From the NCBI GenBank assembly GCA_021234155.1, contig JAJEKV010000093.1, positions 684,001 through 748,000 on the forward strand: a DNA stretch of 64,000 nt. Direction: 5' to 3'. A program made the position numbers and the translations under genes. Origin of the DNA: Isoetes taiwanensis (Eukaryota > Streptophyta > Lycopodiopsida > Isoetales > Isoetaceae). Position 1 is the first letter of the stretch, and the number at the start of each line of letters is the position of its first letter. The notes beneath the pieces were generated by a model. That model was given only the letters and a program-made list of their open reading frames with translations. It did no database searches and was not told where the DNA came from. Shown one piece after another: positions 36,801-48,114 of the stretch.

Positions 36801-39131
36801 ACATGATTGTTCATGGTCCGAGGACCCATGACACCTTTTAGGAATCCTTCGAAGGTACATCTATTTCTATTTTGATTACATAATTAGTTTGAGTGTACTT
36901 AGATGTAGTTAGCTTCCATCATGTACATAATCAGATTAACATTTGATTTGGCGTGGTTTTGTCTTTCTTGTAAAGAGGAAATGTATTTTTCAGATTTTAC
37001 ATTTACATGTGCCATGAAGTGCTTTTTCTGGAATTCCTTTCTGAGGGTGTATTAATAGGGTGTATTGCATTGATTGTACTTTGCATTTACATGTGATCAG
37101 AAATGCATATGAATTTGGTATTTGACTTTCCTTTACATTCAATCTTTGAATGATGTATTTGATAGGGTGTATTGATAAAATATTTTGTTTCGAAATGCAT
37201 TTGAATTTAGTATTTGGTTTTCCTTTACATTGTGATAGCTATGTACACTAATGTACTTCTATTTTGTCGTTACATTATCACAGAAAGTTTGCCTCGTAGT
37301 AAAAACCTACTTGCATGTAATTAACATTTGTTCTGTTTTTGATTTGCATCCGATTGTTTTTCTTGATTTTGCTTCTATCTACTCTACATCTCCCTTGATT
37401 CTCGAATCAAGTGTTTACATTTCTTATTGACACCCAATTGTGTCAATGCAGACATGGGTAGTATCAAGAAAGGAAGAAGTAAAACTGCAGGTAAACTAAA
37501 CAATTCATGTTTCATGCACTATGCTCAAGTTCTGAATATAGCAAAATCTCATGTTGTAGGTGAAAAGAAGAATGTTATTGGGAAGGGGTTGCATTTACCA
37601 TTCTCAGACATCCCAATTGCTGAACCTGGCACAAAAGATGCTGCTGCTATCGATGTTGGAAGTCCATCCACATCTACATCACCTTTGAGAATTGCAACAA
37701 CTCATAAGCAATCAGTGCAGGATTTGGAGACAGAGGGGTATGTGGAAGGTAGGGTGATTACATTCTGATTACATTAAGATTGCATCTGTTGTAGTTAGAG
37801 TTCACTAATGTTCAATATTTTGCAGCAGAGGTTGTTTTCCAAAAAGAGATCCCACCTGTTGAAGCCGAGCTGCTATTATTGGAGCAACTAGCTGAAAGCC
37901 CAGAAAGTAATTCTCTCTCCTTTTCAGGGTTTCTATTTTTTTTTTTTTTGTATTTTGAAACTTACGTTGACGTGTTTACAGATAAAATTACTGAAGATGT
38001 TGGTGACGACATTGAAAACAGTCCTGAAGCTGCTGTTGAAGTTCAAGTTGAGGAAAAGGCTTGTTCTTTAAGGTGTACGTGCGATGTTTTTTTTGTCTTG
38101 CTTTCAAAACATTAGAATGAAGCACTTTCTTGTCTTCAGAGACTTGCGACGATTCAAAGGAGCTAGATGATGTTGAAGAAGCCTTGGAGATTGCAGCCAA
38201 GGCAACGACTAAATTTATGGTCAAAGCTGATGCCAAAACAGCTGGAAGAAAGAGAGTGCAAACCAGAGCAGGGACATCCGCTGCAAAACGGTAATTGCTA
38301 GCTTACATTGACTTACTTATACTTCAGTAGCTTATTATATTTTACTCGTTTTGCAGGTCTAAACCACTGGAAACAGAGATTGGAAGGTATCAATTTATGC
38401 TTTATTGTCATGGATCAATTGTTAATATGACACTAACATCTTGGATCGACAATGTAAAATGATGACAAGGATAAACTTATGGAATTTACGCCATTCCGCC
38501 ATTCAAGAAGCGTCCACGGCTGAAATGAAAGTGGTTGCATCTGACATAGCAATTTTATGTGCAACTAACTCTAAAATGAGTAACCGCTTAGTGGATCTTT
38601 ATGGCAGGTAATAACCTGGTTGTAACCGAGCTGTATTTGTTGCTATTCCTTGTCTCTAATGTTAATCTTAATCTAATCCAGGTGCTTGTATGAGACATTG
38701 CCTTTCGAAAGTGGAAGAGCAAAATCTTTTTTTTATATCCCGCTACAACTATATAAGGTTTAGAGAAGCTACCAGCAACAAAAGAAAGGGTGAATCAGCT
38801 GAAGGATCACTGAATGTCATTGAAATAGTGAAATCAGGGATGAAGGGGATTATGGTAGCTAAATGCCATCATATCCTTGCACCTATCCTTGAGAATGACC
38901 ATTTTTGTGCCGGGGCTGTTTTATGCTCGCACCATCGATTCCAAGATCCTACCCGCACCGGGAATTCACGTCTTGAATCCTCTTACGACAATCAAAGGGT
39001 ATGTAATACTTTAAGTTGTTGCTTTGCTTTTCTTCGCTAATTGGTGCCGCTAAATTTCGTGATATGTAGGCTGCACACACAAATGTTAACCACATCGATC
39101 GGTCAAGTATCTAGAGCGTCGATTTCATGAA
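33801..39131. repeat. 5.34 kb tandem duplication, downstream copy B
   Basis: Second copy, offset 5342 bp. Its right end runs without a break into the last exons of the gene, so B is the original arrangement, or at least the one with an intact 3' context. Confidence 0.93.
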
Positions 39132-39509
39132 GAGAAATAATGTTAATCGGATTCAAAGAAGTAGAGGTGCCCAAAGAGGCCGATTTAACATCATGTGGGT
39201 TGTATGTGATGGGATTTATGCATAAATATGTTGAAGCTCTTGTCTCGGTAGAGATATGGAAGTAAGTTGTATGCCTTCCCTTGTATGTACCGCATCTCAT
39301 GTTCCTTTAAATATTTCTAACCTTATTTATGGATGTCACAGATTACATCTAAATGGTTCTCTCATGAATACATACATCCACGACGACAATTTCTAATAGA
39401 TGCTTTGGTCATGCATTGTGATGCCAATCCGAAAGAACGCGACGTATCAGCCAGTGATCCTCGATTTCGAAATGATCATGAGTCCGAGTATCCGATTTTG
39501 CAAGGCTAA
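35630..39509 (+). CDS. Multi-exon protein with C-terminal Ulp1/C48-like protease domain (copy B)
   Basis: First exon from ATG 35630: basic start (TSPRKSPRNKPIKPMPRSP), then VLPPEFDKVSIRQL, SMFPGLVQIVQDVW and GWMADFFSVYEHVFCRKD. Coiled-coil segment at 36405-36617 (KADLQELEVAIEKISKDL). Further exon-like blocks lie near 37452-37740, 37827-37907, 37981-38072 and 38141-38290 (acidic, then basic AGRKRVQTRAGTSAAKR). The protease part at 38690-39000 includes the CHHILAPILENDHF region; a later exon has KEADLTSCGLYVMGFMHKYVE, with the Cys-Gly of C48 enzymes; the last exon ends at TAA 39507. C48 proteases remove SUMO-like modifiers; many plant copies sit in MULE or CACTA elements. Frameshifts exist in the first exon after residue ~150 and in the His exon, so this may be a pseudogene or carry sequence errors. 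Phase across introns is not fully consistent. Confidence 0.6.
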
Positions 39510-39599
39510 CTATGTAACAGGCTTATATATATCTTTTGTTCACATTTGTGTTCACATTTCCTATCATAAGGAATGTGTAAATGACACTATGTGAATAGT

Positions 39600-39744
39600 A
39601 TACTACCGATAGTATACTTTATGACTATAATGTAAGTTTTTTTTTTTGAAGAAAAAGATTTACGATTTAAAGAAGCCTTGTACCCTTTTTGGTCAATCAA
39701 AACATTTACTTGATTGTTTCGACTGATATATTTTGTGACCTTGT
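39600..39744. other. Short spacer with T-run
   Basis: AT-rich, with a T-run near 39639. No feature seen. Confidence 0.5.
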
Positions 39745-40250
39745 ACCACACCACACCCCTCCACCACACTTCACCACCACCACCACACTCCACCACACCA
39801 CATCACACCACAATCCACAACACCACACCACACCACCACCACCACCACCACACCCCACCACCACCTCCACCACACCACATCATACCACCACACACCACTA
39901 CACACACCACCACCACCACCCCCACCACCACCCCCCACCACCACCCACCACCACCGCTCCACACTCCACCATTTGGTGTATGGTGTATGGTGTGTAGTGA
40001 ATGGTGTGGTGTGTGGTGGGAGTGTGGTGAATGTGTGGTGTGTGGTGGGATGTGCTCGATACCGTGAATATGATAGTTGGTGTATGGTCTATGGTGTATG
40101 GTGTGTGGTGAATGGTGTGGTGTGTGGTGGGGTGTGTGGTGGGGGGTGGGGTGTGTGGTGAATGGTGTGGTGTGTGGTGGGATGTGCTCGTTCTGGTGAA
40201 TATGATAGTGTGGGGCATGGTATGGTGCATGGTTTGATGTGGTATACACA
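39745..40250. repeat. CACC-rich tract switching to GGTG-rich (inverted-skew repeat)
   Basis: 39745-39970 is almost wholly C and A on the plus strand (CACCAC, CACACC); 39971-40250 is almost wholly G and T (GGTGTATGGTGTGTGG). The two halves are roughly reverse complementary at word level. The G/T half has a duplicated block containing GGTGGGATGTGCTCG and GTGAATATGATAG. Frames through it (His/Thr/Pro or Val/Trp/Gly) are artefacts. Confidence 0.9.
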
Positions 40251-40667
40251 CCCTAACAGTTTAGTGTTCATTTGAGGCAGATGGTCCATTAATTTTTGGC
40301 AGATGCTGCATTTAAAGAATTAAAATACTCTAAACATATTTTCCTATTGGCTGCTGGTTACCATATTTTGTTAGTGTGCAGATCATAAATTCTGCACCTT
40401 GAAATTCCTTGTTGGCTTTAATGTTTGTTTTGGTATACTATTTCAGTAATTGTACTTTGCATTTTATAATTAATGACAAAATTTAAACTGTCATTAACTT
40501 GAGTTGCACCAAAAACTTGAGTTGCAAACTAAAGTACCAAACATGTTTCTTATATCTATACTGAGAAAAGGATAGAAATAGTTCAGTTAACTAAAAAGAA
40601 CAATTGGAAACTCGGATAACAGATTAAAAGCAAAAAAATAGTCAACAAATTTGAGAGAAGAGGAGTT

Positions 40668-40790
40668 CTGTCATTAAAGAAAAAGCTTTACAAAAAATGG
40701 AGTCACAAGGACTATTGCAAAACAAGTTCTGTATTTAATTAAAAAGCTTTACAAAGAATAGTCACAAGGACTATTGCCAAAAAAATTGAA
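40668..40790. repeat. ~61-bp tandem duplication
   Basis: Two units containing AAAAAGCTTTACAAA and GTCACAAGGACTATTGC, at about 40668 and 40729. They lie at the 3' end of the small minus-strand gene. Confidence 0.8.
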
Positions 40791-41148
40791 ACCAGGGATT
40801 ACAAAAATTTAAACAAGGCTTGATCTTCAGGCCATCTTCAGCTCCATATGAAGGTCGCCCTCCACGGCATACATCTTCATTTCGAGGAGTCTCCTCGCCG
40901 AGGTAAGCCTCATGCACCCACTCGATCACCCGCAATGAAGCGACAGCCTGATGATCCATGATGAGCTTCTCCACCTCTGGTGGAGTGAACTTCATACGAT
41001 CAGAAGGGTGGCCTCCGGAGGAAGACACAGATTCTCCGGAGGAAGACACGGATCCTCGGGAGGAAGAGGAGGACTTTGGCCGGGGGGGAGGAGCAGCATA
41101 ATGGTCGGGATAGTGTTCCTCATGGAGTGTGGTCTTGAACTTGGCCAT
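40771..41148 (-). CDS. Hypothetical 125-residue protein with SSSG repeats
   Basis: Starts at an ATG in good context (GCCATGGCC). Residues 1-30 include EEHYPDHYAAPPPRPK; about 31-52 is a Ser/Gly repeat (RGSVSSSGESVSSSG). About 58-90 looks helical (KFTPPEVEKLIMDHQAVASL). The C-terminal third is rich in Gly, Pro and aromatic residues. The ORF is GC-rich compared with its flanks. No family recognised; it may be the first exon of a larger gene, or part of a retroelement gag. Confidence 0.4.
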   Translation of the reverse strand: MAKFKTTLHEEHYPDHYAAPPPRPKSSSSSRGSVSSSGESVSSSGGHPSDRMKFTPPEVEKLIMDHQAVASLRVIEWVHEAYLGEETPRNEDVCRGGRPSYGAEDGLKIKPCLNFCNPWFQFFWQ

Positions 41149-41802
41149 GGCGGAAGTGAAGGAGATGGACGGAATGGGGAAGGAGGAAGGAGATGGCGGA
41201 ATAGACGATGGGGACGGAATGGCCGGAATGAAGTCATAGGCAGAATTTTGGGAATAAAAGGGATGTTTGCATGCATACGATATTGTTTTGGGAATTAGGC
41301 AGAAGAGGAAAGGGATGTATCCATGCATACGATTTCACACCTCGGGAGCCGATCCACCCACCTCAAAATTTTTGCAAATGTAAAATGGATAGGTTGAACC
41401 ATATTATGAGACCAATTGCTTGGTATACACTTAGCACAACCCTAACACAAAGTTAGCAATATCCCACATGCATATATCACAAAAGTCGTGCGCATATATA
41501 AGTAGGGTTTTGCTGCTTCATTGATAAGTGTGGATAGAGATTAGATGTTGAAAAGTTATGGCTCGCTGGCTTGTAATCTTTAGTTATAGGCCAGCGTGTC
41601 ATAACTGTCCAAGATGTAATCCTAGTCCACCCTTTTTTTTAGTAATGGACTCAAATATCCCACATGCATTCAATGTTCCACATGTTACCAAATCAACAAT
41701 TGCCAAATCAACAAATGCCAAATGAATGGATTATGTTAAGGCATATTGTGTACCTATGCATATTGTGTTTGGTAAAGCGTGAGTCAGCAATATAGAGATA
41801 AC

Positions 41803-42191
41803 AAGGAATATTCCTTATTACCTTGAAAGGAATATTCCTTATTGCATTGAAAGGAATATTCCTTAGCGCCTAATTATCAGGAATATTCCTTATTACCTTT
41901 GAAGGAATATTCCTTATTGCATTGAAAGGAATATTCCTTAAATTAGTTATCAGGAATATTCCTTATTACCTTCAAAGGAATATTCTTTAGTTTGTTTAAG
42001 TGCACCCATAGTTATAAGGAATATTCCTATTACCTTGAAAGGAATATTCCTTTTTGCATTGAAAGGAATATTCCTTAGTGCCTAGTTATCAAGAATATTC
42101 CTTATTACCTTCAAAGGAATATTCTGTAGTTTGTTTAAGTGCACCCATAGTTACAAGGAATATCCCTTCTTACATTGAAAGGAATATTCCT
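41803..42191. repeat. Array of 14 GAATATTC palindromes (AAGGAATATTCCTT)
   Basis: Fourteen GAATATTC cores, most within the 14-bp palindrome AAGGAATATTCCTT, plus one variant (GGAATATCCC). They are spaced mostly 22-29 bp apart and joined by TATTACCTT(G/C)AA and GCATTGAA linkers. A higher-order block (CAGGAAT...TTTGTTTAAGTGCACCCATAGTTA) occurs twice. GAANNTTC is a minimal heat-shock element, so this could bind HSF; it could equally be a plain minisatellite. Confidence 0.85.
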
Positions 42192-42301
42192 CATTGAGTA
42201 TAGCCCTTTCATTTGAGCTAGGCTTCGGGATATATGCAAAGATCAACCATTGGCCAATTGGGTCAGAAAAAGAGGACAGTGGGAAAGATTTTGAGAAAAG
42301 G

Positions 42302-42601
42302 ATGTTGAACAAATCATTGGTTAAGGAACAAATCATTGGCATGGTACGAGCCATATCAGAAACAGGGGAGAAGGGAATAGACAGGGATAAAAATTCCTTT
42401 TTTACCTGTGGTGACTGGTTGATTCCGATGGCGGGAGGAGATCGAACGACTAGATCACAATCCATATCCCCAATTCAAATGCAAACTCACCGGGCGCACC
42501 CGGGATTCTTGAGGAGATCAATGCCTAACAGGGGAAACCAATTGAACAAAATCAAAGCGGGAGAGGGGATCCACGAAGTTCAGAGGTACTCCTATTCTTA
42601 A
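42302..42601 (+). CDS. Hypothetical 99-residue frame
   Basis: From ATG 42302 directly after the palindrome array. Basic product with VKEQIIGMVRAISETGEKG and CGDWLIPMAGGDRTTRSQS. The frame is open further upstream to 42194 without an ATG. No family recognised; coding status uncertain. Confidence 0.2.
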   Translation: MLNKSLVKEQIIGMVRAISETGEKGIDRDKNSFFTCGDWLIPMAGGDRTTRSQSISPIQMQTHRAHPGFLRRSMPNRGNQLNKIKAGEGIHEVQRYSYS

Positions 42602-43014
42602 ACATGCTTTTGTTCCTAATCTAACAATTGCTTGTGATGTTCTACACGAGATGCATGAGGAGGAGACTTAACAATGTTGGAAGCATGGATCGAGCTATGG
42701 GAGTAGCAATGGACAAGGGGATGAGGAATCCCAATTATCTAAAAGCGTAACTAGAGAGTATTCTCATTCAAATTTTAAACGAGGGAAGTTGTGCATGCAA
42801 AAGCAATCAACAAAGTGCTGAAAAGGGTTGAGGTTTGGAGATTCAATAGCCTCAAACCATACTTTACCAATCTCTATCATAAATAAATGAAGCGAGAAGC
42901 ACATGTCTTTACATTGGACTTCACCAACTTCCAAAACAAATCCCGGACACTCTTCTCACAATTTTGAGGAACAAGGGACCATTGCTGATCTCACCTTTGC
43001 GGGACCTTACGGAT
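42602..43014. other. Spacer, nothing recognised
   Basis: No frame or repeat that I can support. Confidence 0.45.
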
Positions 43015-43066
43015 GAATCTTGAGTCTTGAATCTTGAATCTTGAATCTTGAATCTTGAATCTTGAG
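43015..43066. repeat. Heptamer microsatellite (CTTGAAT)n
   Basis: About six to seven tandem CTTGAAT/CTTGAGT units. Confidence 0.9.
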
Positions 43067-45410
43067 ACCTTACGCTACGGTGTTTTTACAACTTACACTA
43101 AGTATATGATCTTGGAACTATATAAACAATATGTTAATGTTTGTGTTTTAATCGGTTCACATTCGATTACATTCGGTTTGCAAGTCCATGCCTTAGTGCA
43201 TAGAAAAGTTACTTCAACAAGGTTAACGTATTCATGAGATTCTACAATCTCGGCAAATTTCAACAACATTTCATGCCAATAGTTAGTCAGTTCATATGCA
43301 TAAGATGTGCCTTTAATCTTATGTTTGATGGCTCCAATGGAAATCTCACCCCAATTCTTGACTTCGGGATGGACAAGAACTTTCTTTCCTTGAATAAGCC
43401 TGTACTTTTTGATGGCAATCGGGGAATCAATTCAAAGTAGTTACCAGCTATAACTTCATTACCACAATAAAATTCATTTCCATAGTCATCCTTGGTGTCT
43501 TCTTCGAGGGCATGTTTTCATACATTACCTTTGGATGAGATAATAAGGGACCCTTTCATAATTATGCGGGGATGTGAATGATGCAAAATAATCTCCAACC
43601 TGACCTTTGTCTCATCCACATTGTCCACGTCATTTGCCCACAAGTCCTGCCTCGTACTCCATCTTCTTCAACATTGTCCCTGTTTGTAGGCTCTAGTTTT
43701 CTCAACTCCCACCTGCCACAATGATCAACACTCTCACAAGCGGGCCAATCAAAATTGATGCATGCCTTACAAAAACATGAAAGAGATCTACACATTAACT
43801 TTGTTGGATCATTTGGATCTATGGATGATACTTAATGAAGAGATTGCACCCCTTTCCTTTGGGAGCACATCAAATCTTTGGGAACGGTCAATGTCGGACA
43901 CCTTCCAAAATACCCTTTCCACATCGAAATTTTCTCTTCAAGAACCTCACATGCGGTTTACGCATTTTTTATCACTTTCCGTCCTTTTTTTTTCTTTGTT
44001 ACGCCTCGAGCCATAGTTTGGCTATGGCTCCTTCTCCGTCATGTGTGCCCTTTCCATGTCCCCGAGCCAAAGAAATTCCGGTGCATTCTCGATCTTATGC
44101 TCTTGATGATACCTAGTTACATGATAGAAAGCTCTTCTCGACTTGAATTAGGTCTGCACAACCGCCGTCGGACCAAACTAAGTGATATTTCATATGGCGG
44201 CAAGACCATTTTTTTCTTTCAGCCAATAGAGGTGCATCTTGAATGCTTTTTGTACAAAGTGAGTATCATGTGTTTTGTCATCTGAAATAAAGAAGTGCAC
44301 ACATTTCCTCATTTTACCACGTACCTTGAACATCGGATGTGGACCAATATGCTGATTTGTTCATTGTACCAATGTTGTGCTTGAATCTCGTTAAATGGCT
44401 TCAAAGTATAATCTCAGAAATCAACAACCGATAATACGGTATCATCATGAAGACTCTTCATGGATTCCTTGAATTGTTTGCTCGCCAATGTGCCACAAAG
44501 TTATGATATACAAACTTCGACATATGATCAAACATGTTATCCAACATATTCTCGAGCTGCCTTTCTTGTCAATTAGCTTTTAGTCTTCGTGAAGTTCCTT
44601 TCTTCGAGGGGCTCGATGCGCGTAACCATAGACTTGCCAATCAAGCGTTTGATCAATCTCTCCTTGTATTCTCTTGGACACAACTCAATTAATTGTTTCC
44701 CACAATTTTCACAATCGATTTGATACATTGTAGCTTATGCCACTCGTTACTTTCTTTGCTTTCGTCACATACCATAGCCCTCCAAAATGTGCTAACATTA
44801 TCAAATGTCTTGTTCTTGGCTTGACATATTCAAAGATGAGCTTCGGGGATCGCACACACCACAATTGCACTAACAATTTTCATGGAGTCTTGACCTCATC
44901 AAATTAAATGCCCGCTTTATACAGATCGATTGCTCATGTTTCACTAACAACATGTGTTTCTTTCCTTTAGCTTTCTAATGCAAGAAGGTTTTAAGTATTC
45001 AAATTGCCTAAGCCCAATCTGAACCTCACGGATCTTTGATCCACAAAATTGCGGAATAATTGACTGTAAAATTACAATTGAAATAAAATTAGTCACCTCA
45101 TTACATTACATTACATACAAATCTTTTACATATTCAAGACCCTAAACTCCCACACATACATGTACATTGACGACATGAATTTTATTTCATTTACTATGAA
45201 GTCACATAATTTTTGACAATTAATACATCTCCACACTAATTTCTTCTTAGTTTCTTACATCTACAATACATCCGTAATATACATGTAAACAAATATACAT
45301 CCGGAATATACATGTAAACAAATATACATGTACGTGTTGCCATGAAATAATTTGACATTTCCATGTAGAACAACTAGGGCGGGCGTGCATCTACATTACA
45401 TTCAAAAGTA
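43067..45410 (-). pseudogene. Decayed coding-like region, family unknown
   Basis: The minus strand has short clean frames separated by stops. The best is near 44640-44730: MYQIDCENCGKQLIEL followed by CPREYKERLIKRL, with a CX2C pair that could be half a zinc ribbon. Plus-strand frames around 43762-44285 overlap each other and look accidental. The minus-strand run could be a transposon-captured gene. I cannot define exons. Confidence 0.25.
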
Positions 45411-45412
45411 AA

Positions 45413-45537
45413 AAGAAATGCATTTACAAACTTTACATCAGTGTTACAAAATAAAAGACATCTTTATTCTGCCAAAAAGTAAAGAAATCTACAAACTTTA
45501 CATCAGTGTTACAAAATAAAAAACATCTTTATTCTGA
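45413..45537. repeat. ~62-bp tandem duplication
   Basis: Two units of AAAGTAAA..AAATCTACAAACTTTACATCAGTGTTACAAAAT and neighbouring bases, ending CATCTTTATTCTG. Confidence 0.85.
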
Positions 45538-45562
45538 AAAACAAGATGCAATTACAGCTAAA

Positions 45563-46289
45563 TTACAGTCGTACCTGTGTAATGTCAATATATTGAATTG
45601 GTTGTGTCCTCTTCTTCATGACATCTCTAATTTTTGGTGAAACCTTTGAGTTATCTAACCAAAACTGAGCAACCATGTCCTTCATAGCCTGATCTATCAT
45701 ATTTGTTCTTGGATTTCGACCTGCTAATGCCCTACGATTTGTTCCACCTAGTGACATTCTTTTCCTTCTCTCCTTTGCTAGTTTTATATTTCTAGGATGT
45801 ATTTTCAATTAACTTAGCTGCTAGTGAAGTCTTTCGTAATTCTCCTTCCTCTCCAACCACCATAGATAGTACAGAATGCTTTGCAGCAAGTCTGTCATTG
45901 CTATTTGCATTTTTGACGTCTTGGAGACCATCCTTTAAATTCTTTACCAGATCTGTTTTCACGATAGCCTCTTGAGGCCTTCCAATGACTGGCTCAAATA
46001 GGAATTGCAATCTTTTGTCCTGCAATAATCTTCTTGCAAATATACTTTGCTGTTTTGGAGTCAAATTAGATACCTCATTCATTATGAGATTTACAGAAGC
46101 ATTCACCTTTCTTCTAATTGGCTTTGTCACGCATCCAACCCTACAAACCCTCTGTTTGATTTTCTTTGCCTGCTTGTAGCGATTGCTTTCCGAAACTTCA
46201 TCAACGGGGAGGATTGAAATCTGAACCCGATCTTGACCTCGAAGTGCTTGCATGAGAGCCCAATCCTTCTTCCATAGTTTCTTCTTCAA
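45563..46289 (-). pseudogene. Unknown basic protein, frameshifted; possibly the N-terminal part of a DUF7869-type element
   Basis: Two overlapping minus-strand frames (45792-46289 and 45563-45808) form about 240 codons with one shift near 45800. The first has RVQISILPVDEVSESNRYK, VNLIMNEVSNLTPKQQSIF and LKDGLQDVKNANSNDRLAA. The second has KERRKRMSLGGTNRRALAG and AQFWLDNSKVSPKIRDVMKKR. The FWLD..(V)SP..RDV pattern resembles a short motif I associate with the region N-terminal to DUF7869 in mobile elements, but that link is weak. The first frame lacks a good ATG start. Confidence 0.3.
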
Positions 46290-46829
46290 CCTGGTGCTTT
46301 AAGACATCGATCCATTCTGCGGAAAGGGGATACAACATCCCCGCACAAAAATCAGATTATTAACCAGATTTGTATTATCGCTTGAAGGGATTTGTATTCT
46401 TTGCTTGAAGGAAAGTGATTTCAATTTCTTCAAGATACATTTGTTTCTTGAAATGCATTCGATTTAGGAGCAGCTATAATCGATTGGGCCAAGTTTTCGT
46501 TTGAGGTAGAATCCGAGCCATGTTTGATCGATTGAGGAAAGTTCAAAATGTGCCAAAAGTTTTTTTTTTTTTCGGCAGGCAAGATATTTAGATTTTATTG
46601 ATAGAGGATTTGGTATAATTATGGAGAATATTGTACGTCAACCGCCTTTATTAATGATAGGCAACTCCATGTAAAATTCAAAATGTACATTACAAACACT
46701 TTAACCCAGTTCAAATTTTTACATCAATATACAAAAAAATTCAATCACCCTTTCATGCTTCTACCCTAACATTAATTAACACAAACCATTGCATCCAACA
46801 CATTTAAATTAAAATCCCCCTGGGACCCC
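46290..46829. other. Spacer, nothing recognised
   Basis: AT-rich with a T-run near 46560. No gene seen. Confidence 0.45.
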
Positions 46830-47112
46830 CTTTGGTTTGGGTGCACATTCACACGGGGGGTTACATAGGGCAGCGAGAGCCCCTAAAAACTTTCAATACA
46901 TGTACAGAATTAACAGCATTAAGTACATTCCCTCAAACCTTATAGTATTTAGCAAACCTTAATATACAATATAAAAAAAATGATACAGGCATACCCCACA
47001 AACGAGGATCACTATGTGCAGTCCAGATGAAGGAATACAGGGCAAATATACCCATCTGACAGCTCTCGGTGCCCGGAGTAACCCCCTGTGTAAATATGCA
47101 CCCAAACCAAAG
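46830..47112. mobile_element. Foldback/MITE-like element with ~35-bp imperfect inverted ends
   Basis: The left end (46830-46864, starting CTTTGGTTTGGGTGCA) matches the reverse complement of the right end (47078-47112) with about four mismatches over 35 bp. No target duplication is evident, so the class is open. Confidence 0.65.
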
Positions 47113-48114
47113 AGACACATCAATAACACGCAAACCAAAGAAACATTACTCCATATATGTTTCTCATGCTCATATATAACTACATCACGAGTTAAGCACA
47201 TCGCACGTTAAAAAAACATTTTTGGCAAAAGGTTTAGCTAGAAAAGACATTTCTTAGGCATGTTTATTTTCAGCACAGAAACCGCCAAAGTGCCCGACTA
47301 CCATGAAATTCAATTAACAAAATAGATTCTCCAGTGATTCCAGTCTGCGTTTATCTAAAATGCAGGAAATCAAAACCCTTTATTAGCTAATCCATTTTAA
47401 TCAGCAACTTTAATTTAAAGTTTCAAATTCATCATGCATAAAGCAATGTAAGCAACTCCTGTATTATAATATCCTGACATTTAAAGGTGACATTTAATAT
47501 CTTCCAAGATTGGATGCAAGGTAACGGCTGAACCAAATACAAACCAACATATCAATGAACACGCATCATATCAAATGCAAAATAGAACTGAAAATATTTT
47601 TTCAGATGCGAGCAAAGATCAGTGCATTGGACTGCAGGCAAGACAGAGAAGTCAGCGACCATTCTCATAAGTTGCTCTTGTAGTTTGTTCTTGCTAGTTC
47701 CTTTTTTTCAGTATAGTGATCAATACGTTATAAGAAAAAACATCTTTAAGGAATCGCATAAAAATAATATTCATATGTACGGCTGTGAGGAATGCCACTT
47801 CCATGCAAGAATGTGGCAGTTGAGAACCGCTTAATTGCCAAGGTATTACTTTTCCGACAAATCGTGAATACACAAATCACTACATTCCGACATAAACATT
47901 GTCTAATTAATAAATTGCGTATAGCACATAATAGATCAAACATGTCATATATGTGCATCAAACACATCACATATCACGCATTACCGTAAAGCTTCAGTTT
48001 GATTTCTATGCTTACTGGAGATGAAGTAGTTGAAGAAGCCATGGCAATTTTCCTGACACAGCGTCTCTTTTTTGCCCAAAAGAGAATCGGATCTAACTTT
48101 TTTGTCCACCATAT
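47113..48114. other. Spacer, nothing recognised
   Basis: Short frames only. No terminal repeats or RNA genes seen. Confidence 0.45.

Noticed and set aside
39689-40289. Long His/Thr/Pro, Val/Trp/Gly or His-rich frames
   Set aside because: Translations of the CACC/GGTG repeats in all phases; not genes.
41803-42191. CRISPR array
   Set aside because: Eukaryotic context, palindromic 14-bp words with near-constant linkers and no unique spacers; the same reasoning applies to 49600-49775.
43762-44285. Three overlapping plus-strand ORFs
   Set aside because: Different frames of the same DNA with no domain, low-complexity aromatic content and non-ATG starts in part.
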